NCBI RefSeq assembly: GCF_029963765.1
Contig: NZ_JALBYU010000001.1
Coordinates: 186,001-250,000, forward strand
DNA from: Pseudomonas sp. UYIF39
GTDB taxonomy: Bacteria > Pseudomonadota > Gammaproteobacteria > Pseudomonadales > Pseudomonadaceae
Length of the DNA: 64,000 nt
Direction of reading: 5' to 3'
Within the stretch, counting starts at the first letter, position 1. Each line of letters opens with the position of its first letter. This document shows, in pieces, positions 51,873 to 63,700 of this stretch. Under the pieces are notes generated by a model, which saw nothing but the letters and a program-made list of their open reading frames with translations, made no database searches and was not told the origin of the DNA. The position numbers and the translations under genes were made by a program.

Positions 51873-53147
51873 TCAAACAGCGACGTGGTAGGGATTGCGC
51901 GGATCATGATTCCAATCCAGAAATGGCTTGCCCGTATCCATCGGCACCATCTCAATACAATCCTGTACCGGACACGTGATCTGACACAGATTGCACCCCA
52001 CGCACTCATCATCAATCACTTCATATTTATGCGTCCCGTCTGCCTGCTTCAGGCTCGCAATCGCCTGGTGCGAAGTGTCTTCGCAAGCAATGTGGCAACG
52101 ACCGCAACCAATGCAGGCCTCCTGGTCAATCTTGGCAATCACTTGATAGTTGATGTCCAGGTACTTCCAGTCCGTGGTGTTGCCCACCGCCCGCCCGGAA
52201 AACTCTGACACGCTGGCGTAGCCCTGACTGTCCATCCAGCGCGATAAACCGTCCTTCATCTCCTCGACAATCCGGAAGCCATGCAGCATTGCCGCCGTGC
52301 ACACCTGCACCGAGCCGCTGCCCAACGCGATGAATTCCGCGGCGTCGCGCCAGCTGCCAATGCCGCCAATGCCGGAGATCGGCAGGCCTTGCGTCAGCGG
52401 GTCGCGGGCGATTTCGGCGACCATGTTCAGCGCAATCGGCTTCACCGCTGAACCGCAATAACCACCGTGGGTGCTTTGGCTGCCCACGGCGGGATTGGCG
52501 ACCATGCGCTCCAGGTTGACGCTGGTGATGGAGTTGATCGTGTTGATCAGCGACACCGCATCCGCTCCGCCGCGATGGGCCGCTCGGGCCGCGACGCGGA
52601 TGTCGGTGATGTTCGGCGTGAGCTTGACGATCACCGGCAGCGAGCAATACGTCTTGCACCAACGGGTAACCTGCTCGACATATTCCGGTACCTGGCCGAC
52701 TGCCGCGCCCATACCGCGCTCCGGCATCCCGTGCGGGCAACCGAAGTTCAGTTCGATGCCGTCGGCGCCTGTGGCTTCCACCAGCGGCAAGATGAACTTC
52801 CAGGATTCTTCGACGCAGGGCACCATCAGCGACACGATCAGCGCACGGTCCGGCCAGTCCTTTTTGACCTGGGTGATTTCCCGCAGGTTGATCTCCAGCG
52901 AGCGGTCGGTGATCAGCTCGATGTTGTTGAAGCCCACCACTTCGCGGTTGGCACCGAAGTGCGCCGAGTAACGCGACGATACGTTGACCGCCGCCGGGTC
53001 TTCCCCCAGGGTTTTCCAGACCACGCCACCCCAACCGGCCTCGAAGGCGCGAACCACGTTGTAGGCCTTGTCGGTGGGTGGCGCGGAGGCCAGCCAGAAC
53101 GGATTGGGGGCTTTGATGCCGGCGAAGACAATCGAGAGATCGGCCAT
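51873..53147 (-). CDS. preA: NAD-dependent dihydropyrimidine dehydrogenase subunit PreA
   Basis: Catalytic subunit of 424 residues that reduces uracil and thymine to dihydro forms. The FMN barrel contains PNPFWLASAPPTDKAYN, ELNFGCPHGMPERGMG (with a mobile-loop Cys before it), and GIGGIGSWRDAAEFIALG. The C-terminal ferredoxin domain has two [4Fe-4S] motifs, CIGCGRCHIAC and CVGCNLCQITC. It begins at the base after the preT stop, so the subunits are coupled. Confidence 0.94.
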   Translation of the reverse strand: MADLSIVFAGIKAPNPFWLASAPPTDKAYNVVRAFEAGWGGVVWKTLGEDPAAVNVSSRYSAHFGANREVVGFNNIELITDRSLEINLREITQVKKDWPDRALIVSLMVPCVEESWKFILPLVEATGADGIELNFGCPHGMPERGMGAAVGQVPEYVEQVTRWCKTYCSLPVIVKLTPNITDIRVAARAAHRGGADAVSLINTINSITSVNLERMVANPAVGSQSTHGGYCGSAVKPIALNMVAEIARDPLTQGLPISGIGGIGSWRDAAEFIALGSGSVQVCTAAMLHGFRIVEEMKDGLSRWMDSQGYASVSEFSGRAVGNTTDWKYLDINYQVIAKIDQEACIGCGRCHIACEDTSHQAIASLKQADGTHKYEVIDDECVGCNLCQITCPVQDCIEMVPMDTGKPFLDWNHDPRNPYHVAV

Positions 53148-54515
53148 TTACGCAGCCTCCACGTTGAGCATGAGTTGGGCGTTGATGGCCTCGGCGGCTC
53201 GTTTGCCGTGCTGCACCGCCTGCACGGTGAGGTCCTGATCGAGACTGGTGCAGTCGCCGCCGGCATACACGCCGGGGATGCTGGTGCGCAGGTTTTCGTC
53301 CACTTGAATCCGATCGCCCTGACGCTTGAGTTCACGGGCCAGCGGATCGGTGAGGGCGCTGGCGTCGAAGGCCTGGCCGATGGCTTTGAAGATCGCATCA
53401 GCGGCCAGTTCGAACGTTTCGCCGGTGGTTTGCAGGCGACCTTCGGCTAACCAGGTCCGAGCGAAGCGCATGCCGCGTACTTGGCCTTGAGCATCGAGCA
53501 GGACTTCTTCGGGTTGTGCCCAAGTCAGCAAACGCACTTGATTGGCTTTGGCGATGTCCTGCTCGTGGCCGGTGGCGCCCATTTCCTCGACACCGCGGCG
53601 GTACACCAGGTTGACGTCGCGTGCCCCGAGGCGAGCCATTTGCACCGCCATGTCGATGGCGGTGTTGCCGGCGCCCAAAACGATGCAACGGTCAGCGAGG
53701 GGGAGTTGGGTCAGGTCATCGGCCTGACGCAGTTCGCGGATGTAATCGGTGGCGGCCAGCAGGCCGGGTGCATCTTCGTGAGGCAGGCCCAGCTGTTTGC
53801 TGGCGGCCAGACCCAGCCCAAGGAACACCGCATCGAATTGCTGATGCAGCTCGCTTAAGGTCAGGTTCTCTCCAAGTTTTTGCCCGTGGCGGATTTCGAT
53901 GCCGCCGATGTCTAGCAGAAAATCGAGTTCCTTCTGCGCGTAGTCGTCCACCAGTTTGTACTTGGCGATCCCGTATTCGTTGAGGCCTCCAGCCTTTTCC
54001 CGTGCCTCGAAAATCACCACGTCATGACCGTGCATGGCACTGCGGTGAGCGCAGGACAAACCGGCCGGACCGGCGCCAACCACGGCGATGCGCTTGCCGG
54101 TTGATACAGCACGCGTGAAGGGGTGTTCGCTGAAGTGTGCGTTATCGACGGCGTAACGCTGCAACAGGCCGATCAGCACCGGTGCGCATTCATGGTCGTT
54201 GTTGCGTACGCAGGCTTGCTGGCAAAGCACTTCCGTCGGGCACACCCGGGCGCAACTGCCGCCGAGGATGTTTGCCGAGAGAATTTTCTGAGCGGCGCCC
54301 TGAACGTTTTCCTGGTGGATATTGCGGATAAACGACGGAATGTCGATCTCGCTCGGACAGGCATTCACGCACGGCGCGTCGTAGCAGTACAGGCAACGCG
54401 AGGCTTCCAGATGGGCCTGGCGGTCGTTGAGCGGTGGCGCCAGATCGGTGAAATGGCTGGCGAGGGCGGCCGCATTCTCGTGCGGATGCGGGAGGTGGTT
54501 CAGTGTCTTGATCAC
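53148..54515 (-). CDS. preT: Dihydropyrimidine dehydrogenase subunit PreT
   Basis: NAD(P)H/FAD subunit of 455 residues passing electrons to PreA. N-terminal Cys-rich region with CLYCYDAPCVNACP and CARVCPTEVLCQQACV (two iron-sulfur sites), FAD motif VVGAGPAGLSCAHRSAMHG, NAD motif VLGAGNTAIDMAVQMARLG, and the C-terminal YAGGDCTSLDQ. Resembles the N-terminal half of eukaryotic dihydropyrimidine dehydrogenase, split here from PreA. Confidence 0.94.
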   Translation of the reverse strand: MIKTLNHLPHPHENAAALASHFTDLAPPLNDRQAHLEASRCLYCYDAPCVNACPSEIDIPSFIRNIHQENVQGAAQKILSANILGGSCARVCPTEVLCQQACVRNNDHECAPVLIGLLQRYAVDNAHFSEHPFTRAVSTGKRIAVVGAGPAGLSCAHRSAMHGHDVVIFEAREKAGGLNEYGIAKYKLVDDYAQKELDFLLDIGGIEIRHGQKLGENLTLSELHQQFDAVFLGLGLAASKQLGLPHEDAPGLLAATDYIRELRQADDLTQLPLADRCIVLGAGNTAIDMAVQMARLGARDVNLVYRRGVEEMGATGHEQDIAKANQVRLLTWAQPEEVLLDAQGQVRGMRFARTWLAEGRLQTTGETFELAADAIFKAIGQAFDASALTDPLARELKRQGDRIQVDENLRTSIPGVYAGGDCTSLDQDLTVQAVQHGKRAAEAINAQLMLNVEAA

Positions 54516-54574
54516 GGTGTTGGCCTCACGGTTATTTGAGGTGCTGCCTCTGATGGGCAGATCATTGGTACGGA

Positions 54575-56568
<1,994 letters not shown>

Positions 56569-58053
56569 ATGCAACAGATCAGATCGCAAGTGACCGAGCG
56601 CGACGGCTTGTTTGAGCTCGAAGCCGGCAGTGACGTCCTCGACAGCCCCCGTTTCAACCACGACATGGCACCGACCAAGGTACACGAACGAACCTGGAAC
56701 AAATGGCACATCACCGCCTTGTGGATCGGCATGGCGATCTGCGTGCCGACCTACACCCTCGGCGGCGTGCTCACCGCGTATTTCGGACTGAGCGTCGGTG
56801 AAGCGCTGCTGGCGATTCTGTTCGCCAACATCATCGTACTGATCCCGCTGACCCTGAACGCTTTCCCCGGCACCAAGTACGGTATTCCGTTTCCGGTGTT
56901 GCTGCGTTCGTCTTTCGGCATCCTCGGTTCGAACATTCCGTGCCTGATCCGGGCGCTGGTGGCGTGTGGCTGGTTCGGCATTCAGACGATGTTCGGCGGA
57001 CTGGCCATTCACCTGTTTCTCGGTTCGGTGTTCGATGGCTGGAAATCCCTCGGCGGTACCGGTGAGGTGATCGGCTTCATGGTGTTCTGGGTCTTGAACC
57101 TGTGGGTGGTGATTCGCGGCGCGGACTCGATCAAATGGCTGGAAACCCTTTCGGCGCCGTTGTTGGTGCTGGTGGGCGTGGGCCTGTTGGTATGGGCGAT
57201 GCCGAACGTGTCGATGACCGAGTTGCTGGCGATCCCGGCCAAACGTCCGGAAGGCGCGAGCGTGGTCAGTTACTTTGCCGCCGGGCTGACCGCCATGGTC
57301 GGGTTCTGGGCCACCTTGTCCCTGAACATTCCGGATTTCAGCCGCTATGCGAAAAGCCAAAAGGATCAGATCGTCGGGCAGATTATCGGCTTGCCCCTGA
57401 CCATGTTTCTGTTCGCCTCCCTCGGTGTGGTGATGACGGCCGCCTCGGTAAAACTGGTGGGCGTCAGCGTCTCCGATCCGGTCACCCTGATCGGTCATAT
57501 CCAGAGCCCGGTCTGGGTCGCACTGGCCATGGCGCTAATCATCATCGCCACGCTGTCGACCAACACGGCGGCCAACATCGTTTCCCCTACCAATGATTTC
57601 CAGAACGTCGCCCCCAAGTACATCAACCGCACCACAGCGGTGATGCTCACCGGCCTGGTTGGCTTGGCGCTGATGGCCCATGAGCTGTTGAAGAAGCTCG
57701 GTTTGATCGTCTCGGATTTAAGCCTGGAGACAGTGTATTCCAACTGGCTGCTGGGCTATTCGAGCCTGTTGGGCCCGATCGCCGGGATCATGGTGGTGGA
57801 CTATTTCCTGATCAAGAAACAGCAACTGGACTTGGCCGGCCTCTATCGCGATGACGTTTACCCGGCGTGGAACTGGTTCGGATTCATCGCGTTCGGTGTG
57901 CCGGTGGCGCTGACGCTGTTGTCGCTCGGTAGCGATGCATTCAGCTGGTTCTACAGCTATGGCTGGTTTACCGGATCAGCGCTTGGTGGACTGATTTATT
58001 ACGGGTTGTGCTCGATGCGGCCGAGCCCGTCTGTTGCGAAAACTGCGGTGTGA
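56569..58053 (+). CDS. NCS1-family pyrimidine/hydantoin permease
   Basis: Inner-membrane symporter of 494 residues with twelve hydrophobic helices, of the nucleobase:cation symporter-1 family (WNKWHITALWIGMAICVPTY, IPFPVLLRSSFGILGSNIP, GFWATLSLNIPDFSRYAKSQ, IVSPTNDF). In this setting it should import uracil, thymine or a hydantoin. It starts 63 bp before the amidohydrolase gene on the same strand, likely one operon. Confidence 0.92.
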   Translation: MQQIRSQVTERDGLFELEAGSDVLDSPRFNHDMAPTKVHERTWNKWHITALWIGMAICVPTYTLGGVLTAYFGLSVGEALLAILFANIIVLIPLTLNAFPGTKYGIPFPVLLRSSFGILGSNIPCLIRALVACGWFGIQTMFGGLAIHLFLGSVFDGWKSLGGTGEVIGFMVFWVLNLWVVIRGADSIKWLETLSAPLLVLVGVGLLVWAMPNVSMTELLAIPAKRPEGASVVSYFAAGLTAMVGFWATLSLNIPDFSRYAKSQKDQIVGQIIGLPLTMFLFASLGVVMTAASVKLVGVSVSDPVTLIGHIQSPVWVALAMALIIIATLSTNTAANIVSPTNDFQNVAPKYINRTTAVMLTGLVGLALMAHELLKKLGLIVSDLSLETVYSNWLLGYSSLLGPIAGIMVVDYFLIKKQQLDLAGLYRDDVYPAWNWFGFIAFGVPVALTLLSLGSDAFSWFYSYGWFTGSALGGLIYYGLCSMRPSPSVAKTAV

Positions 58054-58116
58054 CGGCCTCAATTTCACCGAAGCATTGCCAGAAGAAACCGATAACAACT
58101 GCCTGAGGAGATCAAC

Positions 58117-59400
58117 ATGAACGCTGCCGTAGACGTTCTGCAGTCCACCCATCAGCACATCAATCGCGACCGCTTGTGGCAGTCGCTCATGGACCTGGCC
58201 AAGCTCGGCGCCACGGTCAAGGGCGGCGTCTGTCGCCTGGCCCTGACCGACCTCGACCGCCAGGCCCGGGACATTTTCGTGAACTGGTGCGAGGAGGCCG
58301 GTTGTACCGTCAGCATCGACGGCGTCGGCAACATCTTCGCCCGCCGCCCCGGCCGCAACCCGAACCTGCCACCGGTGATGACCGGCAGCCACATCGACAC
58401 CCAGCCCACCGGCGGCAAGTTCGACGGCTGCTTCGGCGTACTGGCCGGCGTCGAAGTGCTGCGCACCCTCAATGACCTGGGCGTGGAAACCGAAGCGCCG
58501 CTGGAGGTCGTGGTCTGGACCAACGAGGAAGGCTCACGCTTCGCTCCGTGCATGATGGGCTCCGGTGTATTCGCAGAAAAATTCACCCTCGAAGAAACCC
58601 TGGTCAAGGTCGATGCCGAGGGCGTCACGGTCGGTGAAGCCTTGAACGCCATTGGCTATGCTGGCGAGCGCAAGGTCAGCGGCCATGCCGTCGGCGCGTA
58701 TTTCGAGGCGCACATCGAACAAGGCCCGATCCTTGAAGACGAACACAAAACTATCGGCGTGGTGATGGGCGCTCTCGGCCAGAAATGGTTCGACCTGAAA
58801 CTGCGCGGCGTCGAAGCCCACGCCGGCCCGACGCCGATGCACCTGCGCAAAGATGCTCTGGTCGGCGCTTCGGTGATCGTCGGAGCGGTCAACCGCGCCG
58901 CCCTCGGCCATCAACCTCACGCCTGCGGCACCGTCGGATGCCTGCAAGCCTATCCCGGCTCACGCAACGTCATCCCGGGCGAAGTGCGCATGACCCTGGA
59001 CTTCCGTCATTTGGAACCGGCGCGTCTGGACTCGATGATCGCCGAAGTCCGCGAAGTCATCGAAACCACCTGCGAGGAACACGGCCTGACCTTTGAACTG
59101 ACACCCACTGCGGATTTCCCGCCGCTGTACTTCGACAAAGGCTGCGTCGAAGCGGTACGCGGCGCCGCCCAAGGCTTGGGCCTGTCGCACATGGACATCG
59201 TCAGCGGAGCAGGGCACGACGCAATCTTCCTCGCCGAACTTGGCCCCGCCGGGATGATCTTCGTACCGTGCGAAGGCGGCATCAGCCACAACGAAATCGA
59301 AAATGCCGCGCCGGATGACCTGGCGGCCGGGTGTGCGGTGTTGTTGCGGGCGATGCTGGCGGCTTCGGCGGCGATTGCCAGCGGAGAATTGGCGGCCTGA
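58117..59400 (+). CDS. Zn-dependent N-carbamoyl-beta-alanine amidohydrolase (PydC/HyuC type)
   Basis: M20-family hydrolase of 427 residues. Metal ligands: MTGSHIDTQPTGGKFDG (His and Asp), TNEEGSRFAP (Glu pair), HIEQGPILED and a late His in VSGAGHDAIFL. The pathway position after dihydropyrimidinase makes N-carbamoyl-beta-alanine (to beta-alanine, CO2 and ammonia) the expected substrate. Allantoate and N-carbamoyl-amino acid hydrolases look alike, so the assignment rests on context. Confidence 0.9.
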   Translation: MNAAVDVLQSTHQHINRDRLWQSLMDLAKLGATVKGGVCRLALTDLDRQARDIFVNWCEEAGCTVSIDGVGNIFARRPGRNPNLPPVMTGSHIDTQPTGGKFDGCFGVLAGVEVLRTLNDLGVETEAPLEVVVWTNEEGSRFAPCMMGSGVFAEKFTLEETLVKVDAEGVTVGEALNAIGYAGERKVSGHAVGAYFEAHIEQGPILEDEHKTIGVVMGALGQKWFDLKLRGVEAHAGPTPMHLRKDALVGASVIVGAVNRAALGHQPHACGTVGCLQAYPGSRNVIPGEVRMTLDFRHLEPARLDSMIAEVREVIETTCEEHGLTFELTPTADFPPLYFDKGCVEAVRGAAQGLGLSHMDIVSGAGHDAIFLAELGPAGMIFVPCEGGISHNEIENAAPDDLAAGCAVLLRAMLAASAAIASGELAA

Positions 59401-59405
59401 AACGC

Positions 59406-59450
59406 AAAAAACCGTAGCCTTCGACAATGACTGCACCGCCGAAGGCTACG
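59406..59450 (-). terminator. Terminator of the YeeE/YedE operon
   Basis: CGTAGCCTTCG (59413-59423) pairs with CGAAGGCTACG (59440-59450). On the minus strand the stem is followed by a run of T (59406-59411), 30 bp after the 59480 stop. It also blocks read-through from the amidohydrolase gene. Confidence 0.8.
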
Positions 59451-59479
59451 ACCTCTAGGCATTGACCTGGCGAGGCGAC

Positions 59480-59893
59480 TTAACGACGCGCTTGCAACAT
59501 GCTGAATACCCACATCCCCGCCAGCATCGCGATTGCAAACACCCACGCCTGCCAATGCCCCGTCGGCAACAGCACCAGCGCCGGCCCGGGGCAGATGCCC
59601 GCAATGCCCCAACCGACCCCGAACAGCAGGCTGCCACCGATCAGGCGTCGATCCAGTTCACGACTGACCGGCAACTGCATCGGCGCCCCCAGCAACGACG
59701 TGGATTGTTTCATGGCCCAGTGAAACGGCCCCCAGGCCACGGCAATCGCCCCGATCATGACCAACGCCAGAGAGGGGTCCCACACACCGGTGATATCGAG
59801 AAACCCCAGCACTTTGGCCGGGTTGGCCATGCCGGCCAACAGCAGGCCGATGCCGAACAACAGACCAGCAAGGAAAGCCGTGAGTTTTTTCAT
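59480..59893 (-). CDS. YeeE/YedE-family membrane protein, second half
   Basis: Inner-membrane protein of 137 residues with four hydrophobic helices (LLFGIGLLLAGMANPAKVLGFLD, GGSLLFGVGWGIAGICPGPALVLL). The GxGWGxxGxCPGP motif carries a conserved Cys thought to bind and pass thiosulfate or persulfide sulfur. Paired with the upstream gene, the two short proteins correspond to halves of full-length YeeE. The start at 59893 (MKKLTAFLAG) is family-like; the open frame continues uselessly upstream. Confidence 0.87.
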   Translation of the reverse strand: MKKLTAFLAGLLFGIGLLLAGMANPAKVLGFLDITGVWDPSLALVMIGAIAVAWGPFHWAMKQSTSLLGAPMQLPVSRELDRRLIGGSLLFGVGWGIAGICPGPALVLLPTGHWQAWVFAIAMLAGMWVFSMLQARR

Positions 59894-59895
59894 GT

Positions 59896-60330
59896 TCAAA
59901 ACCCCAGCAGATGACGTAGGACAAACACAGTCACAAAGCCCGCGCACATGAAGCTCAATGTCGCGACGATGGAGCGTGGTGAAAGCCGCGAAATACCGCA
60001 CACCCCGTGGCCACTGGTGCAACCAGAGCCATAACGGGTGCCGATCCCGACACACAATCCGGCGATGATCAGCCCCACGGTACCGGTCTTGAATTCAATG
60101 GTCGGCCACACCTGAAACAGCGCCCACAACAGGGGGGCCGCCAGCAGTCCGAGGAGGAACAAGGCTTTTTCGCCTCGCCCCGAATCACCTGGCGCTAGCA
60201 GACTGCCGAGTAATCCGCTAATCCCGGCGACCCGTCCATTGGCCACGACCATCACGCTGGCCGCCAAGCCGATCAACGCACCGCCTGCCAATGCGGACCA
60301 AGGTGAAAAGTGCAGCGTATCCAGCATCAT
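59896..60330 (-). CDS. YeeE/YedE-family membrane protein, first half
   Basis: Inner-membrane protein of 144 residues, four hydrophobic helices. [27 protein letters not shown] holds the conserved Cys residues of the family's sulfur path. It starts the two-gene operon with a 2-bp gap to its partner. Such pairs are linked to sulfur-compound uptake; no rhodanese or regulator lies beside them here. Confidence 0.87.
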   Translation of the reverse strand: MMLDTLHFSPWSALAGGALIGLAASVMVVANGRVAGISGLLGSLLAPGDSGRGEKALFLLGLLAAPLLWALFQVWPTIEFKTGTVGLIIAGLCVGIGTRYGSGCTSGHGVCGISRLSPRSIVATLSFMCAGFVTVFVLRHLLGF

Positions 60331-60502
60331 GGCAACTCTCCAGGCAGGTAAGGGACAGCATTAAATCACTCTTCGACTTGAGCTTAGGGCAGCCGCCGCG
60401 AAAAGGTTCTACGACCAAAAGATCAAAGCTGTTGTCGGCGCGTCACAAACCATAATGCTGAATCGTCATCTCGTTGAATCCCCCAAACAGTGGAGCCACA
60501 CG

Positions 60503-61171
60503 ATGTCGTCCAACACCCAGCCGATCAACCTGCTGCAATCCATTCCTCACGTCTTCGAAAGCCTGACCCAGGTGCATGTCACCCTCGACCATCACGACCT
60601 GCCTGCAAGCCTGAAGCATTTGATCCACCTGCGCGCCTCACAGATCAATCAATGTGGTTTCTGCGTGAAGATGCACACCCGCGAGGCCCGTTAAGCCGAT
60701 GAAACCAACGAACGGCTGGGCCGCCTGATCGTCTGGCGCCACGTCAGCGATTTCACTCCCGCTGAACGCGCCGCCATTGCCACGCCGGAGCCGGCGCGTC
60801 AGGACCCATTGCTCAGCGCTTTCCATAGCGCCATCGTCAGTGGCTCGACCGCTTCCTTGACCGCGATGCTGAGCGAAGACGTCGAACACTGCGCCGACAG
60901 CGGCGGCAAGGCCTCGGCGATCCGCGAAACGTTGTCTGGCATTTCCAGCGTGCTGGATTTCATTGGCCAGTCGTTGCACGCCTATTGGCAGACGTGCGAA
61001 TGGCTGCCCAGCGAAATCAATGGGGCACAAGGCGTGATCATCAAGGCGGACGGCGTCATCAGCGCGTCGATGACCTTTGGTTTTGACGAAGCGGGGCGGG
61101 TGAGCCGGATTTTTATCATGCGTAACCCGGAGAAGTTGGCGGGGTTGCGGGGTTTGTTGGATGTGCAGTGA
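60503..61171 (+). pseudogene. Chimeric remnant: AhpD-like (CMD) start fused to ECF41 sigma-factor tail
   Basis: The frame starts as an AhpD-like carboxymuconolactone-decarboxylase-family protein (ESLTQVHVTLDHHDLPASLK, then NQCGFCVKMHTREA with the CxxC redox pair) and meets a TAA at 60692. The same frame continues (ADETNERLGRLIVWRHVSDF, AERAAIATPEPAR) and then changes into DPLLSAFHSAIVSG ... INGAQGVIIKADG ... IMRNPEKLAGL, the SnoaL-like C-terminal domain of ECF41 sigma factors. ECF41 genes normally sit beside a CMD gene, so a deletion has removed the AhpD end and the whole sigma core, leaving an in-frame fusion plus a stop. Confidence 0.75.
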
Positions 61172-61312
61172 CGCAGTGCATCGTTGCCATCACACAAAGC
61201 GGTCCCGTTTATTTTGGTCAGTTCTCCTGACAATTCGGACCGCAATCATAAATCTTGTTGCTATTGATCGTTCCTACACGGGGAGCCAATGAAACTCGGG
61301 GCAATTTTCCAA

Positions 61313-61771
61313 TTAATGCCATTGACGCTTTATTTCCTGCCACTGATCGACTGACAGCCACTTATCTGCCACCGGAAAGAAAATATTTTCCTCCGAGTCC
61401 ATATGATCGAAATATTTTTTGATGAAGTCATCGATAGTGTCAGCAATTACTCTCGTTTCCTGAGTTGTGTCCTCCAACATCTTTAACTGTCCAGCAATGC
61501 GCCCAAATGCTTGATGATCTCGCTCGATATCCTTCACCCGTTGGTGGATAGGTGCTTCAGTCGCTAGCAAAGCCAGCCGAATAAGTTCTTCATTTTCATG
61601 GTGGTGTCGCTCTGCGTCACCATGCATGGCTTCCAGCATCTTGAACAATAGCTTGCAGTCATCAGCACCATCGGATTCATGCTTCATCTTCCTCAGCAAC
61701 TCTTTGATCTGAGTAATTTTTATAGCCACCTCATGATGATAGGCCTGAAGTTCTTTCAACAAGACGTTCAT
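61313..61771 (-). CDS. Hemerythrin-domain protein
   Basis: Four-helix diiron protein of 152 residues. Candidate ligands: YHHEVAIK in helix 1, HGDAERHHHENEE in helix 2, RDHQAFGRI in helix 3 and FDHMDSEENIFFP in helix 4 (the H-x3-E/D pattern). It may bind O2, NO or iron, or act in stress protection. Base composition is more AT-rich than most of the window. No neighbour explains its role. Confidence 0.87.
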   Translation of the reverse strand: MNVLLKELQAYHHEVAIKITQIKELLRKMKHESDGADDCKLLFKMLEAMHGDAERHHHENEELIRLALLATEAPIHQRVKDIERDHQAFGRIAGQLKMLEDTTQETRVIADTIDDFIKKYFDHMDSEENIFFPVADKWLSVDQWQEIKRQWH

Positions 61772-62203
61772 ATCAAATCCTCGTCACGACACCAAACCAT
61801 CACAGAGAAATATCTTTTAACCAGCAACCTCCAAGGCAACTCATACCTTTAAATTTCCATATTTTTCAATGCTTTGCCAAACGAGCTCACCAGCACTATT
61901 CAACTTTTTAGTATAGGCGAGCACAAAGATCTCACCCCGGGAAATTTGCAGCCCTCGCCTCCGGTCGTGGGCACCTGGGCGCTCGACCTGGCTATTTTCG
62001 GGCTCGCTACGCAGTGGCAAACGTGCGGCTACGATCATGAGCCTGATCCCGTCAGCGCGCCCCAACGCAAGCAAGTACCCTCGCCACAGGGGATCGCGTT
62101 CGCAAGGCCGGGCAGGGTGAGCCATCTGCACTATCCCACCCCCCCGCGGTCGTAATCTTCACAGGGCGGCGCATGAAGGCGTCGCCGTACGCGTGGAGAG
62201 CCA
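61772..62203. other. Intergenic region without a supported gene
   Basis: 432 bp. The part to about 61930 is AT-rich and holds the hemerythrin promoter. The rest is GC-rich, with a CCCTCGCCACAGGGG fragment (62078-62092) related to the palindromes found elsewhere. A minus-strand frame of 96 codons here (61841-62131) looks like translated repeat sequence, so I do not call it. Confidence 0.5.
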
Positions 62204-63700
62204 ATGAGCCAGGACGTCCTGACCACCGAAACCAATCGCCGTCAGTTGCAGCAGATCATCGCCGGCCTGTCCGATGGGGTGATTCTGCTGGAGCTCGACC
62301 AGACCCTACTCTGGGCCAATGACGCCGCGTTGGCCATGCACGGCGTCGGACAACTCAGCGAGTTGGGGGCGAATGCCAGGGAGTACGCCAAGCGCTTCGC
62401 CTTGCGTTATCGCAATAATCACCCGGTTCAGGCCGACAATTATCCGATCAGCCGCGTCGCCCGAGGCGAGACCTTCAGCGATGTGTTGGTTGAGGTGACA
62501 CCGGCGGACGACGAAGAACGCACTTGGGTCCACAGTGTGCGCAGCATGGTGTTGGCCGACAGCGCTGGCAAGCCGGAGTCGCTGGTGCTGATCATGAACG
62601 ATGTCACGGAGTGGGCCAGCGCCGAACAGCGTTTCGAAAAAACCTTCAATGCCAACCCGGCCCCGGCGGTGATCTGTCGCCTAAGCGATTTGCGCTACAT
62701 CAAAGTCAATCCGGGCTTCCTGGAGATGACTGGCTATCCCCGTGATCAGGTGATCGGCCGTTCGACCTATGAACTGGACGTGCTGGAGGGGGCCGAAAAC
62801 AGAGACCTGGCCAAGCAGCGTTTGCGCGAAGGGGCGACCATTCCGCAAATGCAGGCTCAGCTGCAGTTACACGAAGGTGGCAACAAACAGGTGGTCGTCG
62901 CCGGGCAGCCCCTTGAGCTGAACGACGAAGCCTGCATGCTGTTTTCCTTTGTGGACATCGAGCCTCGACATAAGGCCGAAGTCGCCCTGCGCCAGAGCGA
63001 GGAACGTTTCGCCAAGGCCTTTCGACTGACCCCTGTGCCGATACTGGTGTGCAACGCCGGCGATCAGGTGGTGATGGACGTCAATGAAGCTTTCCTCGAT
63101 ACGCTCGCGTATGCCAGTGAAGAAGTGCGCGGCCAATCGGTGACGCAGATCGATTTTATCGATGACACCGGCGCCCGCGCGCGACTGTTTGCGGCACTGG
63201 AAAAAACCGGAAGCGTGGATCGTGTCGATGTTCGGGTACGCAAGAAAGGCGCCGGGCTGATTGATTGCGCGGTCTCGGCCGACACCGTGAACATTCAGGA
63301 CAACCCCTGCTACCTGCTGGTGTTTATGGACATCACCGAGCGTAAACGCACGGAGCTGGAGTTGGTGTCGGCGATCGAAGAGGTCATGAAGGACGCCTCC
63401 TGGTTCAGCCGCACGCTCATCGAGAAACTCGCTAACGTGAAAAACGTCAACTCGCCGCAGTTACCTAGCGTGTCGTTCACCGACCTGACTGCCCGCGAAC
63501 GTGATGTGCTTGGCCTGATTTGCGAAGGCCTGGCCGACAAGGAAATCGCCGCACGGCTCAAACTCGCACCCAACACGGTGCGCAACCATGTGTCGACGGT
63601 GTATTCCAAGCTCGATGTTCACAGCCGTAGCGAGGCGATTGTCTGGGCTCGCGAGCGCGGTTTGTTCTCCAGCGAGTGGCGGCCCAAGGCCCAGCGGTAG
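62204..63700 (+). CDS. Triple-PAS LuxR-type transcriptional regulator
   Basis: Protein of 498 residues: three PAS domains (about 10-135, 140-260, 262-390), a short coiled segment and a C-terminal LuxR helix-turn-helix (LTARERDVLGLICEGLADKE ... VRNHVSTVYSKLDVHSRSEA). It has no receiver domain or kinase domain and no transmembrane helix, so it is a one-component cytoplasmic regulator that senses through PAS. Ligand and targets are unknown. Preceded by the 432-bp gap and followed by a DUF1652 gene. Confidence 0.88.
   Translation: MSQDVLTTETNRRQLQQIIAGLSDGVILLELDQTLLWANDAALAMHGVGQLSELGANAREYAKRFALRYRNNHPVQADNYPISRVARGETFSDVLVEVTPADDEERTWVHSVRSMVLADSAGKPESLVLIMNDVTEWASAEQRFEKTFNANPAPAVICRLSDLRYIKVNPGFLEMTGYPRDQVIGRSTYELDVLEGAENRDLAKQRLREGATIPQMQAQLQLHEGGNKQVVVAGQPLELNDEACMLFSFVDIEPRHKAEVALRQSEERFAKAFRLTPVPILVCNAGDQVVMDVNEAFLDTLAYASEEVRGQSVTQIDFIDDTGARARLFAALEKTGSVDRVDVRVRKKGAGLIDCAVSADTVNIQDNPCYLLVFMDITERKRTELELVSAIEEVMKDASWFSRTLIEKLANVKNVNSPQLPSVSFTDLTARERDVLGLICEGLADKEIAARLKLAPNTVRNHVSTVYSKLDVHSRSEAIVWARERGLFSSEWRPKAQR

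Noticed and set aside
54516..54574. RutR-type operator before preT
   Set aside because: The short gap has no TTGACCA/TGGTCAA halves and is more likely read through from hydA.
61841..62131. 96-codon minus-strand frame upstream of the PAS-LuxR gene
   Set aside because: The sequence (PARPCERDPLWRGYLLALG) looks like translated intergenic repeat, has no ribosome site and has no family resemblance.
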